The translations under genes and the position numbers were made by a program. Shown in pieces: positions 51,703 to 59,974 of a stretch of 64,000 bases of DNA; position 1 is the stretch's first letter, and every line of letters starts with the position of its first letter. This DNA is from UMGS1387 sp045541355. Its GTDB lineage: Bacteria > Bacillota > Clostridia > Oscillospirales > CAG-382. The notes under the pieces are model-generated. The model was given only the letters and a program-made list of their open reading frames with translations. It did not search any database and was not told the origin of the DNA. The stretch spans positions 1 to 64,000 of the forward strand of contig JAZQIW010000071.1 of NCBI GenBank assembly GCA_045541355.1, in the 5' to 3' direction.

Positions 51703-54700
51703 ATGAAGCAGGATAACAGAAGAACAAAGGACGCAGTATATGTCGTAGAAGACCTGTATATGCATGAAAAAAATCATCAGATTCCTTCGGGATATGACCT
51801 TGATGCAAGGGGCGCAAAATATCCGAATAACATCTTTTGGAATAGAGGATATACCCTTGAAACGGATGATAGCCTTAATGCAAATGCCACTCTTTCGAGA
51901 CGCTTTATGCCCATAAGAGAAGGCAGGGCAGGGCTGAATTTCATTTTCAGCATAGAAAGAGGAGACGGCTTTTTTATTGAATTTCTCGATACCGAAGATA
52001 AGCCCGCGTTTACTCTTACCCAGAAAAACGATATGTTTTACTGGAATGAAACAAGGCTGGCTGTTGAGGCTTCAAAAAAGACTCATAGCATGACAGTGGA
52101 GTTTGATATAGAAAAAAAGAAAGCGCTTGTTTGCTTTGGCGGTAAATACGTCGGAACATATTGCCTTCTTTCTGAAAATATTGCAAGATATATCGCAGGC
52201 TACCGTAATGGTGCAAAGGGTAAATGTGTTCTTAAGCAGACACACCTGCATATAAACTATATTGTAAATGACAGAAATGAAGTTCATGCTGACGGAAATC
52301 TTGCTTACGGCTGGGAGCTTGATAAGCAGCAGGGAACAGATGCATATGTCAGCTATTATTATGAGGGAGTAAAGCATTATACAAATGTTATGACCGCAGA
52401 GGCGGGGAAAAATGCTGTCTGCCGCAGAAGCTTTGACAAGGCTGACGGAAATATCTGCTTTGAAATAAAGTATCTTACAAAGACAGAGGATAAAGAGGGC
52501 GTAAGTTTTTCACTTACCGCAGACGGAAAAGACATTGTTGCCGTTTCAGATACGGGAACAAAGCTCCTTTCACCCGATGGTGAGCTTCTTCGTAAGCATA
52601 ATCCTTATGTCTGGCAAACCCTTAATGTCATGGCTGATACAAATACCCACATAGCAAGCATTTCTCTTAACGGCAAAAAGTGCGGCGAATTTGCTTTTGA
52701 TAAGGAATGCTGCGGCTTTGACGGCATAAAGCTTTCATACTCGCCCGAAAACGGCGGCATCATGAAGTTCAGCGATGTGTTTGTTTATGAAATTCAGCCC
52801 GAGCCCGAGGATTATCCGAAGCCTCCCGTTCTTCCCGAAAAGGATGATAGATATTTTACCGGTATGAATATTTGCTCGCTTTGGAGACACGGTGAACACG
52901 TAGGCTGGGATGCAATAAGTGCATTCAAGGATAACCTTACATATCTCGGCTTCTATGACGAGGGCCTCAGAGAGGTTGCCGACTGGGAAATCAAGTGGAT
53001 GGCAGAGCATGGTGTAGACTGTGAGTTTTATTGCTGGTATGCAAGCCAGACTAAGGCTCCGAATATGAAAACAATGCTGTCCGATGCAATTCATAACGGA
53101 CATTTCAAGGCAAAGTACGCTGATTATATGAAGCTTGCACTTATATGGGAAGCCGGTGCCGGCTGTCCTGCTTCTCCGAGTGAGGTTGAAAAGTATTATA
53201 TACCTTATTTCGAGGACTATTTCTTTACCGATCCGAGATATTTCCAAATAGACGGCGTTGCTATAATGGCAATTTATAATATCGAAAAGGTTGCACGCGA
53301 CCTTGGCGGCTATGATAAGGTAAGGGAGGTTGTAGAGCTTCTTCGTGCATCTGTCAAGAGATGCGGATACCGAGATCTTGCAATTCTTACCTGCGGAGAA
53401 CCGAGTGAAAACAGAAAATTTGCAGGAGTCGATTCTGTTTATGCTTATAACTGGGGACATTACAGCTATGATCCCGATTATCAGAAGAGTAGAATGCAAA
53501 ACCAGATTGATAGCGGCATTCTCCATGTTGTGCCTACTGTTTCCGTAGGATATAACGATGTGGCATGGAGAAAGGCAAGATACCCAATGCTTGAATGTGA
53601 GGATATGAAGAAGGTGCTTGACTGGTTTAAGAGTGATTTGCTTCCTTCCTATTCCAATCTTGATGAGCAGTGGAAGAAAAAGCTGATTATGCTCTCTACC
53701 TGGAACGAGTACGGTGAAGGTACATATATGTGCCCGAATAATCTTAATGGCTTTGGCTATCTTAATGAGGTCAGAAAGGCGCTTACTAAAAACGGTGATG
53801 CATATGAGTCGGATGTGCCCTCGGAAAAGGTGCTTGACAGACTCGGCTATATGTATCCCAAAGGACGTAGACTTTTAAGTGCTCTTCTTTATACAAGCAA
53901 GGAATGTCCCGAAAAGTTAGTTGAGGAATATAGGTTTGACACACCCGAGGCGATGAATAAAATTGAGTGCTTAAATGACGTTGAGCTTTCCTTTGAGGAC
54001 GGCAAAGTGTGCGGAAAAGCCAACGCTAATGACCCGCAGATTATTTTTGATGTCGATATTGACGCACAAAAGGTTGACGGCATAGGCATAAAATTTGTTT
54101 CTGCTGCGGGAAATTCGAAATTGAATAGGGAAAATCCCATTACTTCTCCCGTACAGATGTTCTTCATGAGAGAAGAAGATGCAGGATTTAGCAGCAAAAG
54201 AATTTTTGAGGTTGATTTAATGGCTCCCGATAAATCACTTGTGATGCTGACAAAGGAAAACCCCGAATGGAATGGCAGAATTACCCGTTTAAGAATCGAC
54301 CCGACACCCGCGAAGGGTATCTTTGAAATCGAAAGCTTAAAGACACTCAGCTTTGATGACGGTAAGATAAGATACAAAACCTTTGTTGATAATGCTGAGT
54401 ATGACTGTCATTTCAGAACAAAGATGGTGGATGGAAAACTCTTTATCAGCTTTGAACCCCTTCGCCATATCCATGTGCTTACAAGAACTTACTTTGAGTG
54501 GGATGACGAAGAGCAGACTTTGATGATTAAGTCCTACAACGATAAAACTTCATATTGGACAATGGGTAAGGATACAGCACTTGTTGACGGAAAGACTGTT
54601 AAGCTTCCTGCAAAGCTTGAGCTTTATGATGGACTTCCTTATCTTCCGCTTGATGAATTCTGTATGGCTGCAGAATGTGAGTATAGCGTTGATGGCGACA

Positions 54701-54735
54701 GAATTGATATCAAAACCTGTATAAATAAAATATAA
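51703..54735 (+). CDS. GH99-like (WbsX-type) multidomain protein, copy 2
   Basis: A 1010-aa paralogue of the preceding protein with the same order: LamG-like domains (about 30-185 and 205-365), GH99-like barrel (about 380-710) with GWDAISAFKDNLTYLGFYDEG, DPRYFQIDGVAIMAIY and WNEYGEG (Trp667-Asn668-Glu669), a beta domain, and a copper-amine-oxidase-like C-terminal module (about 885-1010). The barrels are clearly similar while the flanks diverge, so the pair comes from an older duplication. It also lacks a signal peptide. AAAGGAAAG precedes ATG 51703. The genes are 45 bp apart and probably co-transcribed, suggesting two related activities on one substrate. Confidence 0.78.
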   Translation: MKQDNRRTKDAVYVVEDLYMHEKNHQIPSGYDLDARGAKYPNNIFWNRGYTLETDDSLNANATLSRRFMPIREGRAGLNFIFSIERGDGFFIEFLDTEDKPAFTLTQKNDMFYWNETRLAVEASKKTHSMTVEFDIEKKKALVCFGGKYVGTYCLLSENIARYIAGYRNGAKGKCVLKQTHLHINYIVNDRNEVHADGNLAYGWELDKQQGTDAYVSYYYEGVKHYTNVMTAEAGKNAVCRRSFDKADGNICFEIKYLTKTEDKEGVSFSLTADGKDIVAVSDTGTKLLSPDGELLRKHNPYVWQTLNVMADTNTHIASISLNGKKCGEFAFDKECCGFDGIKLSYSPENGGIMKFSDVFVYEIQPEPEDYPKPPVLPEKDDRYFTGMNICSLWRHGEHVGWDAISAFKDNLTYLGFYDEGLREVADWEIKWMAEHGVDCEFYCWYASQTKAPNMKTMLSDAIHNGHFKAKYADYMKLALIWEAGAGCPASPSEVEKYYIPYFEDYFFTDPRYFQIDGVAIMAIYNIEKVARDLGGYDKVREVVELLRASVKRCGYRDLAILTCGEPSENRKFAGVDSVYAYNWGHYSYDPDYQKSRMQNQIDSGILHVVPTVSVGYNDVAWRKARYPMLECEDMKKVLDWFKSDLLPSYSNLDEQWKKKLIMLSTWNEYGEGTYMCPNNLNGFGYLNEVRKALTKNGDAYESDVPSEKVLDRLGYMYPKGRRLLSALLYTSKECPEKLVEEYRFDTPEAMNKIECLNDVELSFEDGKVCGKANANDPQIIFDVDIDAQKVDGIGIKFVSAAGNSKLNRENPITSPVQMFFMREEDAGFSSKRIFEVDLMAPDKSLVMLTKENPEWNGRITRLRIDPTPAKGIFEIESLKTLSFDDGKIRYKTFVDNAEYDCHFRTKMVDGKLFISFEPLRHIHVLTRTYFEWDDEEQTLMIKSYNDKTSYWTMGKDTALVDGKTVKLPAKLELYDGLPYLPLDEFCMAAECEYSVDGDRIDIKTCINKI

Positions 54736-54792
54736 TCCTATTGTATTGGCGTTTGCGTGAATATGGTTGGTAAAAACGGATAACAAAAAGCA

Positions 54793-54836
54793 TCCTCCCG
54801 TGGTATATAAAAGTATCATGGGAGGATTTTTGTGCT
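54793..54836 (+). terminator. Terminator of the GH99-like gene pair
   Basis: TCCTCCCGTG pairs with CATGGGAGGA (G-U within) around an AT-rich loop, followed by TTTTT. Confidence 0.83.
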
Positions 54837-54931
54837 GTTCCAAAAAAATGAGGGTATAGCGCTTCTGCGTAAGTTTTTACAAAAAAAACATATTTTTTGC
54901 ACAAAAAAAGTAACACATAAAGTTGCTTTGG

Positions 54932-54960
54932 TGCTATACTTTATAGCAGTTTGATATAAT
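54932..54960 (+). promoter_or_regulatory. Inverted repeat and -10 box before the MBL gene
   Basis: TGCTATA and TATAGCA flank CTT (54932-54948, perfect), ending 6 bp before TATAAT (54955-54960). No -35 at normal spacing is visible, so the promoter may need an activator bound at the repeat (inference). Confidence 0.5.
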
Positions 54961-54974
54961 TTGCAGGTGAAAAA

Positions 54975-55847
54975 ATGATAGAACTTAAAATAACCGATGT
55001 AAGACCTCTTTCGGGGGATAGCGGCTTTCTCATAGATGACGGAGAAACCTCGGTGCTGTATGATACGGGCTTCGGCTTTACGGGGGATAGGCTTGCGGAA
55101 AACATAAAGAAAGAGCTTGGCGAGAGAAGGCTTGATTATATTTTTCTCACCCACTCTCATTATGACCATGCCTTGGGAGCGGTTTATGTACAGAAAATGT
55201 ATCCCGAAGCTAAGATTGTGGCGGGTGAATATGCTGCAAGAATTTTTGAAAAACCCTCGGCAAAGTCCACAATGCGCCGTCTTGACAGAAGGTTTGCACG
55301 TAAATGCGGAGTGTATGAATATGAGGACCTTATAGATAACCTTAAGGTTGATATTGCCGTAAATGACGGCGATAAGGTAAAGGCAGGTAAAATGACTTTT
55401 ACCGTCATTAATCTTCCGGGACATACAAAATGCTCAGTCGGCTTTTATCTTGAGGAGAATAAGCTTCTTCTCAACTCCGAAACCCTCGGTGTATATTTCG
55501 GAGAAAATACAATTCTTCCTATATGCCTTGTGGGCTATAAGATGTCCCTCGACTCTTTTAAAAGGGTGGAGGGATTGGATATAGAGAATATGCTTGTTCC
55601 TCACTACGGACTTCTTGATAAAAAGCAGACAAGCTTCTTCCTTGAGAACTCCGAAAAGGTGCTGAGACAAACCGCCGAGCACGTAAAGGAAATCTTTTCG
55701 GCAGGCGGAACGGCAAACGATGCTCTTAAATTCTTTGAACAGAACTTCTATACCGAAACCATTCGACCGACATACCCGATAGATGCATTTTTGCTTAATA
55801 CAGGTATTATGATTGAGCTGATAAAAAAAGAGCTTATTGATGCTTGA
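54975..55847 (+). CDS. Metallo-beta-lactamase-fold hydrolase
   Basis: A 290-aa cytosolic MBL-fold protein. The binuclear-metal motif HSHYDHALG gives H-x-H-x-D-H, preceded by the VLYDTGFG strand and followed by LPGHTKCSVGF with the next His, and by LVPHYG with the last metal His. These are the standard ligands of hydrolytic MBL enzymes; the substrate cannot be told. The C-terminal 60 residues are helical. AGGTGA lies 5 nt before ATG 54975. It sits between the GH99-like pair and the GH109-like gene but has its own -10 region and terminator. Confidence 0.85.
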   Translation: MIELKITDVRPLSGDSGFLIDDGETSVLYDTGFGFTGDRLAENIKKELGERRLDYIFLTHSHYDHALGAVYVQKMYPEAKIVAGEYAARIFEKPSAKSTMRRLDRRFARKCGVYEYEDLIDNLKVDIAVNDGDKVKAGKMTFTVINLPGHTKCSVGFYLEENKLLLNSETLGVYFGENTILPICLVGYKMSLDSFKRVEGLDIENMLVPHYGLLDKKQTSFFLENSEKVLRQTAEHVKEIFSAGGTANDALKFFEQNFYTETIRPTYPIDAFLLNTGIMIELIKKELIDA

Positions 55848-55868
55848 TTTTTGTTTTTGTTGCAAAAC

Positions 55869-55902
55869 CGCAAAGCTATACACGGCTTTGCGTGTTTTTT
55901 TT
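55869..55902 (+). terminator. Terminator of the MBL gene
   Basis: CGCAAAGC (55869-55876) pairs with GCTTTGCG (55885-55892), then TG and eight T. Confidence 0.85.
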
Positions 55903-55946
55903 GAATGTGTTAGTCTGATATTATATAGATTGTACCTAAAATCGCA

Positions 55947-55975
55947 TTGACTTACAAAATAATTCCAAGTATAAT
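55947..55975 (+). promoter_or_regulatory. Sigma-A promoter of the GH109-like gene
   Basis: TTGACT (55947-55952), 17-bp spacer and TATAAT (55970-55975), only 21 bp before the start codon. Confidence 0.8.
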
Positions 55976-55996
55976 GATGAAAAAAGGAGTGATCGC

Positions 55997-57316
55997 ATGC
56001 TTAAAATCGGATATATAGGTCTTGGTAATAGAGGAATGGGTATGCTTGCAACTGTGATTGATTCTTTTAAAAATGTAATTATTGCAGGAGTATGTGACCT
56101 GTATGAGGATAGAGTCCGGGCGGGAATTGATATGGTTCGTGAAAAATGCGGCTATGAGCCTTTGGGTACAACAGACAGCGATGAAATAATGAAGCTTGAT
56201 GTTGATGCTGTGATGGTAATGGCTTCGTGGGAGGCACATATTCCTCTTGCAATTGCTTCAATGAAATCGGGAAAGCACGTTGCAATGGAGGTTGCAGGTG
56301 CTTACAGCATTGAGGATTGTTATAGACTTGTAAGAACCGGCGAAGAAACGGGAATGGGCTGTATGCTGCTTGAAAACTGCTGCTACGGAAGAACCGAGCT
56401 TGCTGTTCTCAATATGGTGCGTGAGGGACTGTTCGGGGAAATCGTGCATTGCAGCGGCGGATATTTTCATGACCTTAGAACAGAGGTTGCAATTGGTCCC
56501 ATAACACGTCATTACAGAAATAGGAATTACTATTCAAGATGCTGTGAAAACTATCCCACACATGAGCTTGGTCCCATTGCAAAGGTGCTTGATATAAACA
56601 GAGGAAACAGAATGGTCTCGCTGGTATCTGTTTCATCTAAGGCAAGAGGTCTTAAGGAATATGCCTTAGCTGAGGGTAAAAGGCTTCATGCAATGCTTGA
56701 TAACAGCGAGGATCGCAATACAACCGTAAGCTATTACGGCAGAAATTATCCCCTCAATGATGAAATACTCGTCTCTTATGATAAGGCTAACTCCCGCGAG
56801 GTTGCTCAAGGGGATATTGTAAATACAATTATTACCTGTGCAGACGGCTCGACAATTGCTCTTACCCTTGACACAACCCTTCCGAGAGCCTATTCCAGAG
56901 GCTTTACCGTAAGAGGCACAAAGGGTATGTATATGGAAGATAATAATTCTGTGTATGTTGACGGTGATAAGGAGATGGAAAAAGCACACTTCAGCTGGCA
57001 GAAATATTGGGATAACGGTAAGGAGTACATTGAAAAATATAAGCATGGCATTTGGGAAAAGTACGGAGACGCTGCGGCAAATTCCGGACATGACGGAATT
57101 GACTACATGGTGCTTGCGGCATTCTTTGAGGCACTTGAAAAGAAAGCTCCCTTCCCGATAGATGTGTATGATGCGGCAAGCTGGATGTGTATTACCTGCC
57201 TTTCGGAACAGTCTATAAAGCAGGGCGGAGCACCGGTTGCAATTCCGGACTTTACGAGTGGAAAGTGGACAATGTATAAGAAAGAGGATTACGGTCTCGA
57301 TTTTGCCCTTGATTAA
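55997..57316 (+). CDS. GH109-like Gfo/Idh/MocA NAD-dependent enzyme
   Basis: A 439-aa protein with an N-terminal Rossmann fold (GYIGLGNRG, residues 5-13). Beyond general Gfo/Idh/MocA similarity it shows the GH109 segments NCCYGRTEL (from Asn127), GYFHDLR (His158), ENYPTHELGP (Tyr186, His189), LDINRGNRM and a C-terminal DVYDAASWMCITCLSEQS. GH109 enzymes use tightly bound NAD to cleave alpha-N-acetylgalactosamine, as on blood-group A antigen, by transient oxidation. There is no Tat or Sec signal, unlike some secreted members, so it should act inside the cell. The sugar specificity is inferred from family only. AAGGAGTGAT precedes ATG 55997. Own promoter. Confidence 0.82.
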   Translation: MLKIGYIGLGNRGMGMLATVIDSFKNVIIAGVCDLYEDRVRAGIDMVREKCGYEPLGTTDSDEIMKLDVDAVMVMASWEAHIPLAIASMKSGKHVAMEVAGAYSIEDCYRLVRTGEETGMGCMLLENCCYGRTELAVLNMVREGLFGEIVHCSGGYFHDLRTEVAIGPITRHYRNRNYYSRCCENYPTHELGPIAKVLDINRGNRMVSLVSVSSKARGLKEYALAEGKRLHAMLDNSEDRNTTVSYYGRNYPLNDEILVSYDKANSREVAQGDIVNTIITCADGSTIALTLDTTLPRAYSRGFTVRGTKGMYMEDNNSVYVDGDKEMEKAHFSWQKYWDNGKEYIEKYKHGIWEKYGDAAANSGHDGIDYMVLAAFFEALEKKAPFPIDVYDAASWMCITCLSEQSIKQGGAPVAIPDFTSGKWTMYKKEDYGLDFALD

Positions 57317-57328
57317 TTTCAAAATATT

Positions 57329-57356
57329 TGCGGCAGTACAAAAAAATGTGCTGCCG
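57329..57356 (+). terminator. Weak terminator-like hairpin after the GH109-like gene
   Basis: CGGCAGTACA pairs with TGTGCTGCCG (one G-U) around AAAAAA. A T run comes only 8 nt later, so efficiency is doubtful. Confidence 0.5.
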
Positions 57357-57358
57357 TG

Positions 57359-57387
57359 TTGCATTTTTTGATAAAAAGTGTTAGAAT
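57359..57387 (+). promoter_or_regulatory. Sigma-A promoter of the 241-aa membrane protein gene
   Basis: TTGCAT (57359-57364), 17-bp spacer and TAGAAT (57382-57387). Confidence 0.65.
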
Positions 57388-57416
57388 AGCATAACTTAAA
57401 GCATTGGAGATAATTT

Positions 57417-58142
57417 ATGTCAAAGACAAGAAGAATATATTTTTTAAGACTTGCAGGAAGACTGATTGTGCTTCTGATGTTTGTTCTTCTGATGATATAT
57501 GACAGAGAAGAATTTGAAATATTAAAGGGCATGAATTTTTTTAGGGGCTTTTCGGTTCTTCATGTTCTCTGGGGTATATGGATGCTGGATATGGTGCTTC
57601 AGCTCATTCCCGTAAAGGCGTATATATCAATCGGCTCTCAGAAGGTGTTTCAATCTCTTTTCCGCCCGATAAAGGAAAAGGTCAATAGGCAAAGCCTGAA
57701 AAAACATATTGTTGATACAACAAAGTCGGCATATGTGGTGATGCTTGTATGGGTAATGCTGAATATAGGTGTTGGTATTCTCCACCTTGGCGGCGTAATT
57801 GATAGCGCAGATGTGCTTCTCATATCTTCTGTGTTTTATGTTTGTGACCTTGTGTGCGTTCTCATATGGTGTCCCTTCAGACTTATTATGAAGAATAAAT
57901 GCTGTACCACCTGCCGTATTTTCAATTGGGATCACTTAATGATGTTTTCGCCCCTTGCGACGGTATGCGGGTTTTATGGATGGACTCTGTTTGGATTTTC
58001 GTTTGTAATCTTTGTTGTGTGGGAGGTTTGCGTTCTTGTGTATCCCGAAAGGTTCTGGGAGAACAGTAATATGGCACTCAAGTGCTCGGAGTGTACCGAT
58101 AAGCTCTGCACTCAGTATTGCAGAAAGCTTAGAGATAAATAA
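57417..58142 (+). CDS. Hypothetical membrane protein with Cys-rich tail
   Basis: A 241-aa protein I do not recognise by function. It has about five membrane helices (about 10-27, 42-63, 104-126, 131-153 and 178-210). Two Cys motifs, CCTTCR on a cytoplasmic loop (about 162-167) and CSECTDKLCTQYC at the C-terminus, look able to bind a metal. The stretch WDHLMMFSPL between helices is distinctive. ATG 57417 has TTGGAGAT before it. It has its own promoter and terminator amid carbohydrate genes and may be unrelated to them. Confidence 0.65.
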   Translation: MSKTRRIYFLRLAGRLIVLLMFVLLMIYDREEFEILKGMNFFRGFSVLHVLWGIWMLDMVLQLIPVKAYISIGSQKVFQSLFRPIKEKVNRQSLKKHIVDTTKSAYVVMLVWVMLNIGVGILHLGGVIDSADVLLISSVFYVCDLVCVLIWCPFRLIMKNKCCTTCRIFNWDHLMMFSPLATVCGFYGWTLFGFSFVIFVVWEVCVLVYPERFWENSNMALKCSECTDKLCTQYCRKLRDK

Positions 58143-58147
58143 AATAT

Positions 58148-58181
58148 AAGCAAGCGGCGTTTAAACACCGCTTGCTTTTTG
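58148..58181. terminator. Bidirectional terminator between convergent genes
   Basis: AAGCAAGCGGCGTT pairs with AACACCGCTTGCTT with one mismatch, followed by T; it can serve the AraC gene on the other strand. Confidence 0.85.
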
Positions 58182-58216
58182 TATATGTCATGTTAAACTT
58201 AAACGGTCGTAAGCAA

Positions 58217-58978
58217 CTACTGTCTTTTTCCGGCCCTGTATTGCTTTGCAGAAATACCGGTTGCCTTTTTAAAGGCATGGGAAAAGTAGCATAAATCATC
58301 AAAACCGCATCTTTCAGCTATTTTGTTGATTGGCTCGCCGGAGGTTATGATTAATCTTTTTGCAAGGTCAATGCGCTGCTTTTTTACAAAATTCATTATG
58401 GTGTAGCCCGTTTGCTTTTTGAAAACAGAGCATATGTATTGGGGTGCAAGGTGAACGTGGGAGGCAATTGACTCAAGAGAAAGCTTTGACTGAAGGTTGT
58501 CAAGTATGAATTGCTTTATCGCCTTTACATGTGGGTTTTCAATATCTGTTACAGACTCGCAAAGCCCGCAGTAAATGTAGAAAAATGCACAAAGGCATTT
58601 TTCTCTCTTCTTTGATGATATACTTGAAAAATCCTTTTTAACGCTCTCAAGCAGATATATTATGTCGGGATTTACACATTTGGGAATGTAACCCTCTATT
58701 TCACACTCTGCTTTTTTTGAAAAGGTTATGTTGAAGGAGGCATATCGGCAGGGCTTGTCGGAATAAAGTCTTTTGCGAGTGCTGCCCTTTGGGAACAGAA
58801 TTGCATCTCCGCTAAAAAGCCTGATGTAATTCCCGTTGTAAAAATAATGCATTTCTCCCTCAATGCATATTGTTAAGTCGAGATACGGAAGAACCGTTTC
58901 CTCAAGTGCATCAACCGAGCTTTTTGTTTCAAAATTGTAAATCAATATTTGTGCATCGCTTCTTGTAAAACCTCTCAT
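58217..58978 (-). CDS. AraC family transcriptional regulator
   Basis: A 253-aa regulator with an N-terminal cupin-like sensing domain (about 1-140) and a C-terminal double helix-turn-helix (about 152-250), with the closing GFDDLCYFSHAFKKATGISAKQYR helix. AAGGTGAT lies 6 nt before ATG 58978. It is divergent from the epimerase/oxidoreductase pair starting at 59192, with about 210 bp between them, so it is the natural candidate activator of that operon. The inducer is unknown, probably a sugar or sugar derivative. Confidence 0.87.
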   Translation of the reverse strand: MRGFTRSDAQILIYNFETKSSVDALEETVLPYLDLTICIEGEMHYFYNGNYIRLFSGDAILFPKGSTRKRLYSDKPCRYASFNITFSKKAECEIEGYIPKCVNPDIIYLLESVKKDFSSISSKKREKCLCAFFYIYCGLCESVTDIENPHVKAIKQFILDNLQSKLSLESIASHVHLAPQYICSVFKKQTGYTIMNFVKKQRIDLAKRLIITSGEPINKIAERCGFDDLCYFSHAFKKATGISAKQYRAGKRQ

Positions 58979-58995
58979 ATGTCATCACCTTTTTT

Positions 58996-59024
58996 ATTGT
59001 ACTATAATTGTTATAAAAAAGCAA
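58996..59024 (-). promoter_or_regulatory. Sigma-A promoter of the AraC gene at 58217
   Basis: Minus strand TTGCTT (59024-59019), 17-bp spacer and TACAAT (59001-58996). Confidence 0.65.
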
Positions 59025-59119
59025 TTGATTTTGATGTAAAATCCGAAATATCTTGAAATCACGTGTTGTTAAATCTTAAAATAAGACAATAAATGCATAA
59101 AACAAATTAATATTAAACA

Positions 59120-59148
59120 TTCAAAGCAGCCGACTTGTTTGATATAAT
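59120..59148 (+). promoter_or_regulatory. Promoter of the epimerase-oxidoreductase operon
   Basis: TTCAAA (59120-59125), 17-bp spacer and TATAAT (59143-59148). The poor -35 is consistent with dependence on an activator such as the divergent AraC protein. Confidence 0.6.
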
Positions 59149-59191
59149 TTAATAAAAGAAAAAGTAATAAGCTTTGATTGGAGTTGATAGA

Positions 59192-59974
59192 GTGATTAAG
59201 TACGGAGTTGCGGATTACGGACTGCTTGTCTGGTATGGAAATTACTATGATTACGATGAAAGAATTGATATGGTGAGAGGTCTTGGCTTTGACGGTCTTG
59301 AAAGGCTTTATACCGTAACGGCTGAGGAGGCATTGACAAAGGCGGCACGCTTAAAGAAGCTTGGAATGTCATTTGCCACCGTTCATGCACAGGATGTGGA
59401 ACGCTCAATTAAATGGACAGCTGCCATGGGAGGACAGTATGTGTGGCTCAATGTCATGGGAGGAAACTGCGGAAGAGGTAGAGATTATTTCGGACAGAGC
59501 TTTAATGACTATATCAGGCAGATTAATGAAATGACAAGAGTTTGTAAAAGCTATGGTATTGATGCAGTTCTTCATAACCATATGGGAGCTCCTGCGGAAA
59601 GTCAGGCTGAGGTTGAGGAAATTCTCGAAAGATGCCCTGATGTAAAGCTTTTGTTTGATGTTGGACATATGGCTGTTGCGGGCGGTGATGTCAGATATAT
59701 GGTTGAAAAATACTATGACAGAATTGCCGCATATCACTTTAAGGGCTGGAAAATCAGCGAAACTCCTGACCATAAGGATTGGGATAGAAGAGGACACTTT
59801 TGCGGACTTGTGCAGGGTGACTTTAATGTGGATAATGAGTATGTGTTCAAGTATGCAGTTAAAAAAGGCTTTGACGGTTGGATGTTTATTGAACATGATA
59901 CACACCTTCAGGATCCCAAAATTGACCTTAAGGAAAGCCTTGATGTTATGAAGAAGTGGAGAGAAGAAGCATGA
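59192..59974 (+). CDS. Sugar phosphate isomerase/epimerase-like TIM barrel (AP endonuclease 2 superfamily)
   Basis: A 260-aa cytosolic barrel of the xylose isomerase-like group. Metal-site candidates are the His in LHNHMGAP, Asp and His in LLFDVGHMA, His in AAYHFKGW and Glu in MFIEHDTH, in the usual order. Relatives include IolE/IolI-type inosose enzymes and keto-sugar epimerases; the substrate is not evident. GTG 59192 is preceded by TTGGAG at 8 nt, while TTG 59174 lies before that site. Its stop codon overlaps the next start (ATGA), so it is coupled to the Gfo/Idh/MocA oxidoreductase, a pairing common in inositol or keto-glycoside catabolism. Confidence 0.83.
   Translation: MIKYGVADYGLLVWYGNYYDYDERIDMVRGLGFDGLERLYTVTAEEALTKAARLKKLGMSFATVHAQDVERSIKWTAAMGGQYVWLNVMGGNCGRGRDYFGQSFNDYIRQINEMTRVCKSYGIDAVLHNHMGAPAESQAEVEEILERCPDVKLLFDVGHMAVAGGDVRYMVEKYYDRIAAYHFKGWKISETPDHKDWDRRGHFCGLVQGDFNVDNEYVFKYAVKKGFDGWMFIEHDTHLQDPKIDLKESLDVMKKWREEA

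Noticed and set aside
48673..54735. Glycosyltransferases of an O-antigen locus (WbsX name)
   Set aside because: The fold is GH99-like and there are no other cell-wall polysaccharide genes nearby; a hydrolase-like role fits the neighbours better, though unproven.
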